From Catellatospora sp. TT07R-123 (GTDB taxonomy: Bacteria; Actinomycetota; Actinomycetes; Mycobacteriales; Micromonosporaceae): a stretch of DNA of 64,000 nt. Numbering within the stretch: position 1 is the stretch's first letter; each line of letters starts with the position of its first letter. The position numbers and the translations under genes were made by a program. Below, in pieces: positions 19,177 through 28,468 of the stretch. The stretch lies in assembly GCF_018327705.1 (NCBI RefSeq), contig NZ_BNEM01000002.1, positions 4,340,001-4,404,000 of the forward strand, given 5' to 3'. A model generated the notes under the pieces. The model saw only the letters and a program-made list of their open reading frames with translations, did not search any database and had not been told where the DNA came from.

Positions 19177-20592
19177 ATGGGACCAACGGGGAGGATGGGG
19201 CCTGCGATGTCGAACCGCCGTCGTGTGACCGGACGTCACGGCCAGACCGCTCTCGGTTCGGCTGTGCTGAGCGCGGTGATCGCCGGAGGCGTGGCGTTGC
19301 CCGCCGCGGCCGATCCGCCCATCGGCGCGAAGATCACCGCAGTTCCCGACGGCGGCGAGCACCCGGCCTACGAGACCCCGCCGATGCTGCCCACCGGGCG
19401 CCTCAGCATGCCCGTGGCGCTGCCCGCCACCCCCAAGGAAGCCCTCACCGCGCAGTACTACGCGGCCGACCTGGAGCTGTCGGTGCTGCACGCGCGCCGC
19501 AGCGAGCTGGAGCAGCAGTACACCAACGCGATGGTCGCCAAGGCGATCGCCGACTACGCCTGGCGCAACACGGCCGACCGGCTGCGCGAGGCGAAGCAGG
19601 CCGCCGAGGCGGCCGCGGTCTCGGCCTACCAGCACTCGGCGCACCACCCGGAGCTCGACGATTCGCTGGCCCAGTGGGGCGAGCTGAGCAAACTGCTGCC
19701 CCGCCCCGCCGACGCCCCGCCCGCCACCGAGGCGGCGCTGCGCGACCTGGCCCGCGCCCAGATCGAGGAGCGGCAGGCGTTCGGCGTGCTGGCCGCGGCC
19801 ACCGACACCGAGCAGCGGATCACCTCCGAGCTGTCCGCGCTGGTCAAGGAGTGCGGGCGCAAGGAGGCCGCGTTCCTCGAACTCAAGCGCCGCCTGGCCG
19901 AGCTCCAGTCCGAAGAGGACCGGCTGCGCGAGCTCCAGGAGCAGAACCTCGGCAACTACGACGCCGGCAAGAGCAACGCCGGGCTCGTCGCCGCGGCCAA
20001 GGCGCGCCAGGCGGTGATGTTCGCGCTGTCGCAGCGCGGCAAGCCGTACGTGTGGGGCAACGAGGGCCCGAACTCGTACGACTGCTCCGGCCTGGTCTGG
20101 GCGTCGTACCGGTCGGCGGGCATCACGCTCAACCGGGTCGCCCGCGACCAGTACTACGGCACCCGCCAGAAGACCGTCAGCAAGTACGCGCTGCTCCCCG
20201 GCGACCTGCTGTTCTTCGCCACCGACCCGAGCGACTGGCGCACCATCCACCACGTCGGCATGTACCTGGGCGACGGCAAGATGGTGCACGCCCGCACCAC
20301 CGGCGATGTGGTGAAGATCGCATCGGTGAACCTCTACAGTGTCGACTTCGCGACCCGCGTGGTGGACGCGCTGCCCGCCCCGGCGACGCCGTCGCCGTCC
20401 GCGTCGGCCAGCCCGCGCCCGTCGGCCAGCACCAGCCCGACCCCCGGCGCGTCGACCTCACCGAGCCCGTCGGCCAGCCCGAGCCCCAGTTCCAGCCCTT
20501 CGCCGGAGGCCCCGGCGTCGCCGTCGCCGTCCCCTTCGCCCTCACCGAGCCCGGCCGCCGAGAGCATCCCGCCCTCGACCGAGCCGCAGTGA
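19177..20592 (+). CDS. NlpC/P60 family cell-wall endopeptidase with coiled-coil stalk
   Basis: The 471-residue exported protein starts at ATG 19177 behind AGGTAGGA; ATG 19207 is an alternative. After a signal peptide, residues about 95-265 form long charged helices of coiled-coil type. The NlpC/P60 domain (about 275-390) has catalytic Cys303 in YDCSGLVW and His359 in HHVGMYLGDGKM. The last 80 residues are a Ser/Pro/Ala tail. The layout resembles RipA-type D,L-endopeptidases that cut peptidoglycan during division, with the coiled coil able to mask the active site. It stands alone on the plus strand. Confidence 0.88.
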   Translation: MGPTGRMGPAMSNRRRVTGRHGQTALGSAVLSAVIAGGVALPAAADPPIGAKITAVPDGGEHPAYETPPMLPTGRLSMPVALPATPKEALTAQYYAADLELSVLHARRSELEQQYTNAMVAKAIADYAWRNTADRLREAKQAAEAAAVSAYQHSAHHPELDDSLAQWGELSKLLPRPADAPPATEAALRDLARAQIEERQAFGVLAAATDTEQRITSELSALVKECGRKEAAFLELKRRLAELQSEEDRLRELQEQNLGNYDAGKSNAGLVAAAKARQAVMFALSQRGKPYVWGNEGPNSYDCSGLVWASYRSAGITLNRVARDQYYGTRQKTVSKYALLPGDLLFFATDPSDWRTIHHVGMYLGDGKMVHARTTGDVVKIASVNLYSVDFATRVVDALPAPATPSPSASASPRPSASTSPTPGASTSPSPSASPSPSSSPSPEAPASPSPSPSPSPSPAAESIPPSTEPQ

Positions 20593-20804
20593 CGGCGAAC
20601 ACCGGCAGAACGGGAACAACCGGTCATCCGGCGTGACTCTGGATACACCGACGGGCTATTGCCGGGCGGTTCCGTTGGCGCAACCCGTACACTCATTGGG
20701 TTGATCTGGGCGCGCTCACCGCGCCCTCGAGCGTTCCTGCGGGTGACTTGCAGCGGCACTAGGCCGCGCGGCGCGGGGATGCGCCACCCGAGAGGTATCA
20801 CGCT
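20593..20804. other. Leader region of the DEAD-box helicase gene
   Basis: This 212-base spacer carries no gene. It includes a short inverted repeat around GGGCGCGCTCACCGCGCCC (20708-20726) and a GAGAGG ribosome binding site at 20790. The length suggests a structured 5' leader, as often seen for stress-induced RNA helicases, but no known riboswitch was recognised. Confidence 0.4.
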
Positions 20805-22472
20805 TTGACTCAGCACGACCCTGCCCTGTTCCCGTCCGTGTTCGACATCAACATCGACGGCTCGAAGGCCGGCTCCGACGGCCCGAAGGTCGACGCCGAG
20901 GGCCTGACGGGCGCCTCCGACGAGCAGCCCGCCGCGGCGGCCCTGCCCGGCTTCGCCGAGCTCGGCGTGCCGCGCCCGCTGGTGCGCGAGCTGGACCGCG
21001 CCGGCATCACCCGCCCGTTCGAGATCCAGGCCGCCACGCTGCCCGACGCGCTCGCCGGGCGCGACGTGCTGGGCCGCGGCCAGACCGGCTCGGGCAAGAC
21101 CCTCGCGTTCGGACTCCCGCTGCTGGCCCGCCTCGCGCAGGGCAAGCCGGCCCGCCCGCACCACCCCAAGGCTCTGATCATGGTGCCCACCCGCGAGCTG
21201 GCGATGCAGGTCGCCGACGCGCTGCGCCCGCTGGCCAAGGCCATGGAGCTGTACCTGAGCACCGCCGTCGGCGGCGTGCCGTACGACCGGCAGATCATCG
21301 GCCTGCAGCGCGGTCTCGACCTGCTCGTCGCGACCCCCGGCCGGCTCGGCGACCTGATCGAGCGGGGCGCCTGCGCCCTGGACGACATCGAGATCACCGT
21401 GCTGGACGAGGCCGACCAGATGGCCGACATGGGCTTCCTGCCCGAGGTCACCGAGCTGATGTCCAAGTGCCCCGCCGAGGGCCAGCGCCTGCTGTTCTCG
21501 GCCACTCTGGACGGTGACGTGGACACGCTGGTCAAGCGGTTCATGACCAACCCGATCACGCACTCGACCGCGCCGCCGGCCGCGTCGGTGTCCACCATGG
21601 ACCACCTGATGCTGCTGATCGCGCCGCAGGAGAAGTTCAAGGTCACCGCTGCGGTCGCCAACCGTCCCGGTCGGACGATCATGTTCGCGCGTACCCAGAT
21701 GGGCGTGGACCGACTCGTCGGGCAGCTGCGCGAGGTCGGCGTGCGCGCGGGCGGCCTGCACGGCGGCAAGACCCAGCGGGTGCGCACCCGGACCCTGGCC
21801 GAGTTCAAGGAAGGCCGGATGAGCGTCCTGGTCGCCACGGACGTCGCCGCGCGCGGCATCCACGTCGACGGCGTCTCGCTGGTCGTGCACGTGGACCCGC
21901 CGAAGGACCCCAAGGACTACCTGCACCGGGCCGGCCGCACCGCCCGCGCCGGCGAGTCCGGCGCGGTGGCCACGCTGGTGCTGCCCAAGCAGCGCCGCAC
22001 CACCCTGGCCATGATGGAGAAGGCCGGCGTCGACAAGCCCGCCGAGCACCGGCTGCGCGTCACCGACGAGAAGCTGGTCGAGCTGACCGGGGCTCGCGAG
22101 CCCTCCGGCACGCCGGTGGTCGACGAGCCCGAGCCGCGGTTCGCCCGCGGTCAGCGCCGCGACGGCGGCCGCGACTTCCGTGGCGGCGACCGGGGCGGCT
22201 TCCGCAGCGACCGCGGCGGTGACCGCGGTGGTGACCGGGGCGGCTTCCGCAGTGACCGCGGCGGTGACCGGCCGTTCCGCAGTGACCGCGGTGGTGACCG
22301 GCCCTTCGACCGGGACAACCGGGGCGGCGGGCAGGGCTTCGACCGCGGCGGTCGCGACGACCGCGGTTTCCGCGGCGGCAGCAGCTTCGACCGGGACCGC
22401 CGCAGCGGCGGCGACCGCGGCCCGCGCCAGTTCGGCGAGCGCCGCCCGGCCGCCTCGGCCCCGGGCGCCTGA
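20805..22472 (+). CDS. DEAD-box ATP-dependent RNA helicase with RGG-like tail
   Basis: The 555-residue protein begins at TTG 20805. It has the Q motif (RPFEIQAATLPDAL), motif I QTGSGKT, PTRELAMQ, the DEAD box in VLDEADQMADMG, SAT, and the C-terminal ARTQMGVD, VATDVAARGIH and HRAGRTARAG motifs. Residues about 445-545 are a Gly/Arg/Asp-rich tail with repeated GGDRGGFRSDRGGDR units that would bind RNA. It probably unwinds RNA duplexes in ribosome assembly, decay or cold adaptation. The DNA for the tail is itself repetitive. It converges with the cysteine desulfhydrase gene across a strong terminator. Confidence 0.92.
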   Translation: MTQHDPALFPSVFDINIDGSKAGSDGPKVDAEGLTGASDEQPAAAALPGFAELGVPRPLVRELDRAGITRPFEIQAATLPDALAGRDVLGRGQTGSGKTLAFGLPLLARLAQGKPARPHHPKALIMVPTRELAMQVADALRPLAKAMELYLSTAVGGVPYDRQIIGLQRGLDLLVATPGRLGDLIERGACALDDIEITVLDEADQMADMGFLPEVTELMSKCPAEGQRLLFSATLDGDVDTLVKRFMTNPITHSTAPPAASVSTMDHLMLLIAPQEKFKVTAAVANRPGRTIMFARTQMGVDRLVGQLREVGVRAGGLHGGKTQRVRTRTLAEFKEGRMSVLVATDVAARGIHVDGVSLVVHVDPPKDPKDYLHRAGRTARAGESGAVATLVLPKQRRTTLAMMEKAGVDKPAEHRLRVTDEKLVELTGAREPSGTPVVDEPEPRFARGQRRDGGRDFRGGDRGGFRSDRGGDRGGDRGGFRSDRGGDRPFRSDRGGDRPFDRDNRGGGQGFDRGGRDDRGFRGGSSFDRDRRSGGDRGPRQFGERRPAASAPGA

Positions 22473-22505
22473 GCGGGTCACCACTCCCGCATAGCAGCAC
22501 CGATC

Positions 22506-22537
22506 AAGGCGCAGGTCACCCGACCTGCGCCTTTGTC
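22506..22537. terminator. Bidirectional terminator after the DEAD-box helicase
   Basis: A perfect 12-base stem (22506-22517 with 22522-22533) with a four-base loop is followed by a short T run on the plus strand and preceded by A residues. It lies between convergent genes. Confidence 0.88.
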
Positions 22538-22552
22538 GTCTCCTGCGGCGGG

Positions 22553-23644
22553 TCAGTCCTGCCAGGTGCCGGTGGCGAGGAAGTGGCGGACGACGTCGAG
22601 CGGCGCGGTCAGGTCCAGGCCCTGCTCGGCCAGCCACTGGTCGTCGTAGTACGTGTGGGCGTAGCGCTCGCCGCCGTCGCACAGCAGCGTCACCACCGAG
22701 CCGGTCTCGCCCCGCGCCAGCATCGCGGCGATCAGCCCGAACGCGCCCCACAGGTTGGTGCCGGTCGAGCCGCCGACCCGGCGGCCCAGCACCTCGGAGG
22801 CGATCCGCATCGCCGCCAGCGAGCCCGCGTCGGGCACCCGCACCATCCGGTCCACGATCGCGGGCTGGAACGACGGCTCCACCCGCGGGCGGCCGATGCC
22901 CTCGATCCGCGAGCCCTTGCCGGTGACCACGGACCAGTCACCCGCCTCGTAGGCGGGGTAGAACGCGGAGTTCTCGGGGTCGACGACGCAGACCTTGGTG
23001 CAGTGGCGCTGGTAGCGCACGTACCGGCCGATGGTGGCCGACGTGCCGCCGGTGCCCGCGCCGACGACGACCCAGGCCGGGATCGGGTGCCGCTCCAGGG
23101 ACAGCTGCTGGAAGATCGACTCGGCGATGTTGTTGTTGCCCCGCCAGTCGGTGGCCCGCTCGGCGTAGGTGAACTGGTCCATGAAGTGCCCGCCGCGGTC
23201 CTCGGCCAGCCAGCGCGCCTCGACGACGACCTGCGACGGGTCGGCCACCAGGTGGCACTCGCCGCCCTGGAACTCGATCAGCTCGCACTTCTCCTTGCTG
23301 GTCGAGGCGGGCATCACCGCCACGAACGGGAGCCCCAGCATGCGCGCGAAGTAGGCCTCGGAGATCGCCGTGGAGCCCGAGGACGCCTCGACGATCGTGG
23401 TGCCGGAGCGGATCCAGCCGTTGCAGAGGGCGTACAGGAACAGCGAGCGGGCCAGCCGGTGCTTGAGCGAGCCGGTGGGGTGCACCGACTCGTCCTTGAG
23501 GTACAGGTCGATGCCCCAGGCCGCGGGCAGCGGGAACGGCAGCAGGTGGGTGTCGGCGCTGCGGTTGGCGTCGGCGGCCACCTTCGTGATCGCCTCGGTC
23601 ACCCAGGCGCGGGCGTCGTCGCAACACCGGTCAAGCTGCTCCAT
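22553..23644 (-). CDS. cds1: PLP-dependent cysteine synthase-fold enzyme, Cds1-like L-cysteine desulfhydrase
   Basis: The 363-residue protein starts at ATG 23644. It has the fold type II layout: PLP lysine Lys61 in [10 protein letters not shown], the [13 protein letters not shown] substrate loop, and [16 protein letters not shown] for the cofactor phosphate. Sequence features ([30 protein letters not shown]) resemble mycobacterial Cds1, which splits L-cysteine into hydrogen sulfide, ammonia and pyruvate, rather than ordinary CysK. It may support sulfide-based redox protection. The AsnC-type regulator just upstream on the same strand could respond to an amino acid such as cysteine, but this is inference. 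Confidence 0.82.
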   Translation of the reverse strand: MEQLDRCCDDARAWVTEAITKVAADANRSADTHLLPFPLPAAWGIDLYLKDESVHPTGSLKHRLARSLFLYALCNGWIRSGTTIVEASSGSTAISEAYFARMLGLPFVAVMPASTSKEKCELIEFQGGECHLVADPSQVVVEARWLAEDRGGHFMDQFTYAERATDWRGNNNIAESIFQQLSLERHPIPAWVVVGAGTGGTSATIGRYVRYQRHCTKVCVVDPENSAFYPAYEAGDWSVVTGKGSRIEGIGRPRVEPSFQPAIVDRMVRVPDAGSLAAMRIASEVLGRRVGGSTGTNLWGAFGLIAAMLARGETGSVVTLLCDGGERYAHTYYDDQWLAEQGLDLTAPLDVVRHFLATGTWQD

Positions 23645-23696
23645 GCGAGGACCGTAGCAGCGTCAGCCCCTTACCAGCCAGCCTCGCAGGCTGGGC

Positions 23697-24143
23697 TCAG
23701 ACGAGCGGGCGGGGACGGCCTTCCCACGTGGTGGACAGCGCGATGGCGGTACGGGTGCGGGCCACGCCCCGGGTGCGCTGGAGCTTCACGATCAGGTGCT
23801 CCAGCTCGGTGATCGTGCCGACCCGCGCCTTCACCAGGTACGACTCCTCGCCCGCCATGAAGTAGCAGGACTCCAGCTCGGGGAACTCGCCCAGCGCCTC
23901 GCGCAGGTCGTCGCTGTCGGCGCCCGAGTCGGCCACGATGCCGATCAGCGCCGTGACGCCGAGGTCGATGGAGCTGGGCTCGACGTCGGCGTGGTAGCCG
24001 CGGATCACCCCCGACGCCTCCAGCTTGCCGACGCGGTCGTGCACCGCGGGCGCGGACAGGCCGACCTGGCGCGCGAGCTCGGCGTACGAGAGGCGGGCGT
24101 TGCCGCGCAGCAGGTCGAGTAGGTTGCGGTCGATGGCGTCCAC
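23697..24143 (-). CDS. Lrp/AsnC family transcriptional regulator
   Basis: The start GTG 24143 gives 148 residues, normal for the family. Residues 1-60 are an AsnC-type HTH (DAIDRNLLDLLRGNARLSYAELARQVGLS). Residues about 70-140 are an RAM ligand-binding domain with the ESCYFMAGEESYLVKAR strand pair. Lrp/AsnC proteins sense amino acids or related effectors. It lies between the cds1-like gene and divergent bldC. Earlier in-frame starts would add residues unlike the family. Confidence 0.88.
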   Translation of the reverse strand: MDAIDRNLLDLLRGNARLSYAELARQVGLSAPAVHDRVGKLEASGVIRGYHADVEPSSIDLGVTALIGIVADSGADSDDLREALGEFPELESCYFMAGEESYLVKARVGTITELEHLIVKLQRTRGVARTRTAIALSTTWEGRPRPLV

Positions 24144-24363
24144 ACAGAGCACCTTAGAGGCAGTTTCTTCCAGAGTGGGCACGGAGGTGCCGATCTTCGG
24201 GCAATATACGAATGAGGTTCGCAACGTAGTAAGCGAACCCCCCAAAAGGTACATACAACCATTTTGGGGACACCATTCGATGATGGTGCTCTAATTGGGC
24301 GTACGGCCCAGCGGAGATGGCCCGGGTTTCCCGTACCACCTCCGTCGACGCGAGGAGGTGGGC
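24144..24363. promoter_or_regulatory. Divergent promoter region of the AsnC regulator and bldC
   Basis: This spacer is more A/T-rich than its surroundings. It has an 8-base inverted repeat CCCCAAAA/TTTTGGGG (24240-24247 with 24262-24269) and a second one, CACCAT/ATGGTG, starting at 24271. These may be regulator-binding sites or leader structures of bldC. Confidence 0.45.
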
Positions 24364-24645
24364 GTGGACACGGGAGATCGCCTGTTGACACCTGGCGAGG
24401 TGGCCGCGCTGTTCCGGGTCGACCCAAAGACGGTGACCAGATGGGCAGCGGCCGGACGCATCGGCAGCATCCGCACACCCGGCGGGCACCGCCGGTTCCG
24501 CGAGTCGGAGGTGCGGGCCCTGCTGGAGGGCGAAGGCGAGTTCGAGGACGAAGACGTTCCGCCGCCACCCGCCGCCCCGCCCGGCCAGACCGGCCCCAGC
24601 GGGAACGGCACCGTCCGACCGACCGCGGGACGGCCGACGTACTGA
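24364..24645 (+). CDS. bldC: BldC-type developmental transcriptional regulator
   Basis: GTG 24364 follows GAGGAGG at 24351-24357 and gives 93 residues. Residues about 7-57 are a MerR-like winged HTH (LLTPGEVAALFRVDPKTVTRWAAAG, then RTPGGHRRFRESEVRALL) matching BldC. The C-terminal 30 residues are acidic then Pro/Gly-rich, as usual. In Streptomyces BldC binds tandem direct repeats and delays entry into development. The DNA-binding part is highly conserved, so a similar role is likely. The spacer upstream is AT-rich and structured. Confidence 0.9.
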   Translation: MDTGDRLLTPGEVAALFRVDPKTVTRWAAAGRIGSIRTPGGHRRFRESEVRALLEGEGEFEDEDVPPPPAAPPGQTGPSGNGTVRPTAGRPTY

Positions 24646-24797
24646 AACATTCCGTCCAACCCGGACAGTACTTTCCGGACGGGGGAGGACAGGACAACCC
24701 TCTGGGTCGTAACCTCATCACGCGGCGCTGACCCGGCGCCTGTCACGGGCCACCGTACGGCGTGGCCCGTGCCGGACCTGAGGATACGAGTCGCCGC

Positions 24798-26144
24798 ATG
24801 CCAACCAACCGGCGCGCCGCCCAGCTACTCGCCGCCACCTGCACGGCTCTGGAAGACGCCGTCATGCGGCACATGCCCGCCGGGCCCTACCGCGACTTCA
24901 CCGCCTGGGCGTACTCCGCCGACAACCCCCGCCGCCACGAATACCTCCAGAGCTCCGGCGTCATCCAGCTCGTCACGATGACCACCGGGCTGCTCACCGG
25001 CCTGGTCGAGGAGGACGACTGGCCGGTGCTGCTGCACTTCGCCGGGCTCATGAACTGCTACCAGGTGTTCGAGGTCGTCTCGGACAACCTCGCGATCGGC
25101 CTCGGCTCGCCCCGGCTCGGCGCCCCGCAGCGCGAGCGGCTCGACCTCGTCACCGCCGTCAACCGGGCCATGCTCCAGGCGATCACGCCCGGCAACCGTA
25201 CGCCCGCGATGCTCCTGCTGGCCGGACCCGCCCGCGAGGCCGCGCGGCACGCCTCCGGCTTCGACCTGAGCCTCGCCCGCGCCAAGCACGCCGGTATGGC
25301 CGAGGAGTACGCGCGCCACGTCGCAGGCGCCGGACGCACCGCGCCCATGCTGGACGAGCTCGAATACGGCGTCTGGTCGGCGCTCATCGGCAACATCGAG
25401 AGCTGCCGCGACCTCGTCGACGCCCTCGCCGGGACCGACACCGCCGTCATCGTCCGGCAGGGGCTGGCCGACCGGTACCGGGCCGCCGACCGGACCCTGC
25501 GCGCCACCCACCTGTCCCGGCTGGAACTGGCCGTGCTCGGCGAGCACAGCATCCTGGTCACCCCGACGCTCGCGTTCTTCATCGGGGTGCTGTGCGAGGC
25601 GCTCGTGCCCGCCCCCGGCTACCTGCGCGCCCTGGGCGACGGCACGCTGGCCGACCTGTACGCCGACGCGGCCGTGCTGGTCCGGTTGCAGAACGACATC
25701 GGCTCCCGGCTGCTGCGCCTGCCCGCGCTCCAGCAGAACTCGCTGATCCAGCGGCTGGCCGTCGCGTGCGCCCAGAACGGGGCGAGCACCGCCGAGGACG
25801 CGCTCGGCGTCCTGGCCACCGCCACCACCTCCAGCAGCCCGGAGCCTGACCCGCTCTTCACCCGCCTCCAGAAGGACATCGACAACGCCGAGAGCAACCT
25901 CGCCCTGTGGCACATGCGCCGGGCCGGGGACGCCGAGGGCGCGCTGCGGGCGCTGGCCGACAGCCTCACCTACTACGCCGGGCTGTACGCCCAGCACAGC
26001 GCGCGCCTGGCCAACGGCCTGGGCGAGCTCGACGAGCGGACCGGCGACCGCCGCGCGGGCACGATCGTGGACCGCTTCGTCCGCTTCCACGAGCGCATGT
26101 ACGCCCACCGCCACACCGACCCCATCGGCGAGTACGCGGTCTAG
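24798..26144 (+). CDS. Conserved all-helical protein of unknown function with an NDxxS motif
   Basis: From ATG 24798 (GTG 24762 possible) the protein has 448 residues, almost entirely predicted helix, without signal peptide or clear membrane segment. No family could be named. The segment LVRLQNDIGSRLLRL (Asn299, Asp300, Ser303) resembles the NDxxS metal-binding motif of class I terpene synthases, and an acidic EEDDW stands at 71-75, but the spacing and the missing third acidic residue make this weak. Its stop overlaps that of the convergent SRPBCC gene. No membrane or cofactor motif gives a better clue. Confidence 0.7.
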   Translation: MPTNRRAAQLLAATCTALEDAVMRHMPAGPYRDFTAWAYSADNPRRHEYLQSSGVIQLVTMTTGLLTGLVEEDDWPVLLHFAGLMNCYQVFEVVSDNLAIGLGSPRLGAPQRERLDLVTAVNRAMLQAITPGNRTPAMLLLAGPAREAARHASGFDLSLARAKHAGMAEEYARHVAGAGRTAPMLDELEYGVWSALIGNIESCRDLVDALAGTDTAVIVRQGLADRYRAADRTLRATHLSRLELAVLGEHSILVTPTLAFFIGVLCEALVPAPGYLRALGDGTLADLYADAAVLVRLQNDIGSRLLRLPALQQNSLIQRLAVACAQNGASTAEDALGVLATATTSSSPEPDPLFTRLQKDIDNAESNLALWHMRRAGDAEGALRALADSLTYYAGLYAQHSARLANGLGELDERTGDRRAGTIVDRFVRFHERMYAHRHTDPIGEYAV

Positions 26145-26617
26145 CCGCCCGGCACCGAGGCCTCGATGACCGCCGGCACGCGCCGGAAGTAGCGCCGGGC
26201 CAGCAGCGACAGCACCGGGCTGAACAGCGGCCCGAGCCACGACCACGGCCGTACCGCGGCCACCTCCGCCACCAGCCGGAACGCGGTCCGCCCCGGCTCC
26301 AGCGCGGTCCACTCGTAGTGCGCGGTGTACGGCAGGCGCCCCTGCCGGACCGTGATCGTCTGCGTGACCGGCGGCTGCTGCGCCACGACCTCCAGCCGGA
26401 TCACGTCACGCACCCCGAGCAGCACGGTGTCCAGCTCGTACACGGTGCCGACGCCGCCGTCCCCGGTCAGCCGCGCGGCCGCCCGGACCCCGCCCCACCA
26501 CTGCGGGTCGTGCCGCAGGTCCGACAGGTACCCGAAGACCTGGGCGATCGGGCGGTCCACCACGATCCGCACCGCCACCCGGAACTTCGCCGATCCCGCC
26601 CCCGCTCCATTGGCCAT
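26141..26617 (-). CDS. SRPBCC (START-like) family protein
   Basis: From ATG 26617 the protein has 158 residues. The pattern VAVRIVVDRPIAQVFGYLSDLRHDPQWWGGV at the N-terminus, a beta-rich middle and a long C-terminal helix define the SRPBCC/polyketide cyclase-like fold with a hydrophobic ligand pocket. Such proteins bind or process lipids, polyketides or similar ligands. It ends on overlapping stop codons with the convergent unknown helical gene and is divergent from ubiX, 58 bases away, so a link to quinone handling is possible but unproven. Confidence 0.8.
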   Translation of the reverse strand: MANGAGAGSAKFRVAVRIVVDRPIAQVFGYLSDLRHDPQWWGGVRAAARLTGDGGVGTVYELDTVLLGVRDVIRLEVVAQQPPVTQTITVRQGRLPYTAHYEWTALEPGRTAFRLVAEVAAVRPWSWLGPLFSPVLSLLARRYFRRVPAVIEASVPGG

Positions 26618-26675
26618 GATCGAGGCTAGGCGGCGCCGCTCCGGCCGGTCAACGGCGGCGGCTAGTGTCGGTGGC

Positions 26676-27323
26676 ATGCCCGCTGCCGAGTCACCCCGTA
26701 CGCCCTGGATAGTGGGGGTGTCCGGCGCGTCCGGGACCCCGTACGCCGCGGCGGTGCTGCGGGCGCTGCTGGCCGGCGGGCACGCGGTCGACCTCGTGGT
26801 GTCCCGGGCGGCGCGGCTGACCATCCTCGACGAGACCGGGCATTCGCTGCGCGACGCGCACTGGCGCGAGGACCTGGCGCTGTGGCTGGACCACCCGCTG
26901 GACGGCGCGGACCTGCGCTACTGGCCCGCGGGGGATCTCGCGGCGGGACCGAGCAGCGGGTCGTACCGGGCCAGGGGCATGATCGTCGTCCCGGCCTCGA
27001 CCGCCGCCTGCGCCGGGATCGCGCTCGGCCTGTCCAAGGACCTGCTCCAGCGGGCCGCCGAGGTCAACCTCAAGGAGCGGCGGCCGGTCGTGGTCGTGCC
27101 GCGCGAGACACCGGTCACCCGCAGCCACCTGCTGCACCTGGTCGAGCTGATCGACTCGGGCGCGGTGGTGCTGCCCGCCAGCCCCGGCTTCTACGGCATC
27201 GGCGCCAAAGCGCAGGCTCAGCAGCTCGTCGACTTCGTGGCGGGCAAGGCCCTCGACGCCGCCGGCATCGACCACGACCTGCTCACCCGCTGGACCGGCC
27301 ACCTCGGCACCCGCCCGACCTGA
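26676..27323 (+). CDS. ubiX: UbiX-family flavin prenyltransferase
   Basis: The 215-residue protein starts at ATG 26676. It has the UbiX signature: an FMN site VGVSGASGTPYAA, a VVPASTAACAGIALG loop, a VVPRETPVTRSHLLHL segment, and the C-terminal DFVAGKALDAAGI. UbiX makes prenylated FMN, the cofactor that activates UbiD-type decarboxylases. The matching UbiD and prenyltransferase MqnP are encoded convergently at 27566-29937, fitting the late decarboxylation step of futalosine-type menaquinone synthesis. Confidence 0.92.
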   Translation: MPAAESPRTPWIVGVSGASGTPYAAAVLRALLAGGHAVDLVVSRAARLTILDETGHSLRDAHWREDLALWLDHPLDGADLRYWPAGDLAAGPSSGSYRARGMIVVPASTAACAGIALGLSKDLLQRAAEVNLKERRPVVVVPRETPVTRSHLLHLVELIDSGAVVLPASPGFYGIGAKAQAQQLVDFVAGKALDAAGIDHDLLTRWTGHLGTRPT

Positions 27324-27392
27324 CCCGCACCCGCGCCGCCACACCCCGCGCCACCCCGCGCCGCGTCCGCGCCCCGCGCGGTGGGTGCGAGG

Positions 27393-27456
27393 GTGCAGTT
27401 TCGGGGAAAGTGCTGGAATCGCGGCCAAGATTCGCGCACTTTCCCCGAAACTGCAC
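27393..27456. repeat. Intergenic palindromic element, family A, copy 2
   Basis: Perfect 21-base arms (27393-27413 and 27436-27456) carry the GCAGTTTCGGGGAAA core around a 22-base centre, which itself contains GAATC/GATTC. It lies between convergent ubiX and mqnP. Confidence 0.8.
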
Positions 27457-27565
27457 GGATCTTGAGGGCCTGGACGCGGCGGGCGGACGGCGGCGGACGC
27501 GGCACGCCGAACGCGGCGCGGCGCGCGGCCCCGGGCAGGGGACGCGCGCCGCGAGGTGGGCTCGG

Positions 27566-28468
27566 TCAGGAGATGACGAGGGCGAGCAGGGCGAAGGCGA
27601 ACAGGGCGATGCCGACGAAGCCGTTGGCGGTGAAGAAGGCCCGGTTGACCTTGGACAGGTCGGTCGGGGTCACGATGACGTGCTGGTACGCGAACGCGCC
27701 CGCCGTCAGCGCCAGCCCGATCCACCACGGCCAGCCCAGCCCGACCCACACCCCGAAGAGCACGAACAGCACGAACGTGACCACGTGCACGGCGGTGGAG
27801 ATGCGCAGCGCGTTGGCCACGCCGTAGCGGGCGGGGACGCTGCGGACCCCGATCTGCCGGTCGATCTCGGCGTCCTGGCAGGCGTAGATCAGGTCGAAGC
27901 CGCCGATCCACAGCCCGACGGCCAGCCCGAGCAGCCAGGCCGGGCCGGACCCGGCGAACGTGCCGGTGACCGCGAGCCAGGCGCCGATCGGGCCGACCGC
28001 CTGCGCCAGCGCCAGGATCGCGTGCGGCCAGTTCGTGAACCGCTTGCCGTACGGGTACAGCACCAGCGGCACCACCGCCAGCGGCGCCAGCAGCGCGCAC
28101 AGCGGGTTCAGCGCCAGCGCCGCGCCCATGAACACCACCAGCGCCGCGATCGCGCCCAGCCACGCGGTCCGGACGCTGACCGCGCCGGTGACCAGTTCGC
28201 GCTGGGCGGTGCGCGGGTTGCGGGCGTCGATGTGCCGGTCGATGATCCGGTTCGCGGCCATCGCGAAGGTGCGCGCGCCGACCATCGCGACCGTGATCAG
28301 CAGCAGGGTGATCCAGTCGACGCGGCCGAGGACGCGGTCCATGGCCACGAGCGCGGACAGGTACGCGAAGGGCAGCGCGAACACCGAGTGCTCGATCGCG
28401 ACCAGCTTGAGGAAGGCCTTGACGTGGCCCCCGCTCGGTTTGTCGGCCAGGGTGGCGGTGGCGCTCAT
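27566..28468 (-). CDS. mqnP: Menaquinone biosynthesis prenyltransferase MqnP (UbiA family)
   Basis: The 300-residue membrane protein starts at ATG 28468, overlapping the ubiD stop (ATGA). It has about eight or nine helices and the two UbiA acidic motifs: NRIIDRHIDARNPRT (about 79-93) and DLIYACQDAEIDRQIG (about 194-209). MqnP attaches the prenyl chain to the naphthoate in the futalosine menaquinone route. Coupling with ubiD and the ubiX gene next door supports this assignment over heme O or ubiquinone relatives. Confidence 0.92.
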   Translation of the reverse strand: MSATATLADKPSGGHVKAFLKLVAIEHSVFALPFAYLSALVAMDRVLGRVDWITLLLITVAMVGARTFAMAANRIIDRHIDARNPRTAQRELVTGAVSVRTAWLGAIAALVVFMGAALALNPLCALLAPLAVVPLVLYPYGKRFTNWPHAILALAQAVGPIGAWLAVTGTFAGSGPAWLLGLAVGLWIGGFDLIYACQDAEIDRQIGVRSVPARYGVANALRISTAVHVVTFVLFVLFGVWVGLGWPWWIGLALTAGAFAYQHVIVTPTDLSKVNRAFFTANGFVGIALFAFALLALVIS

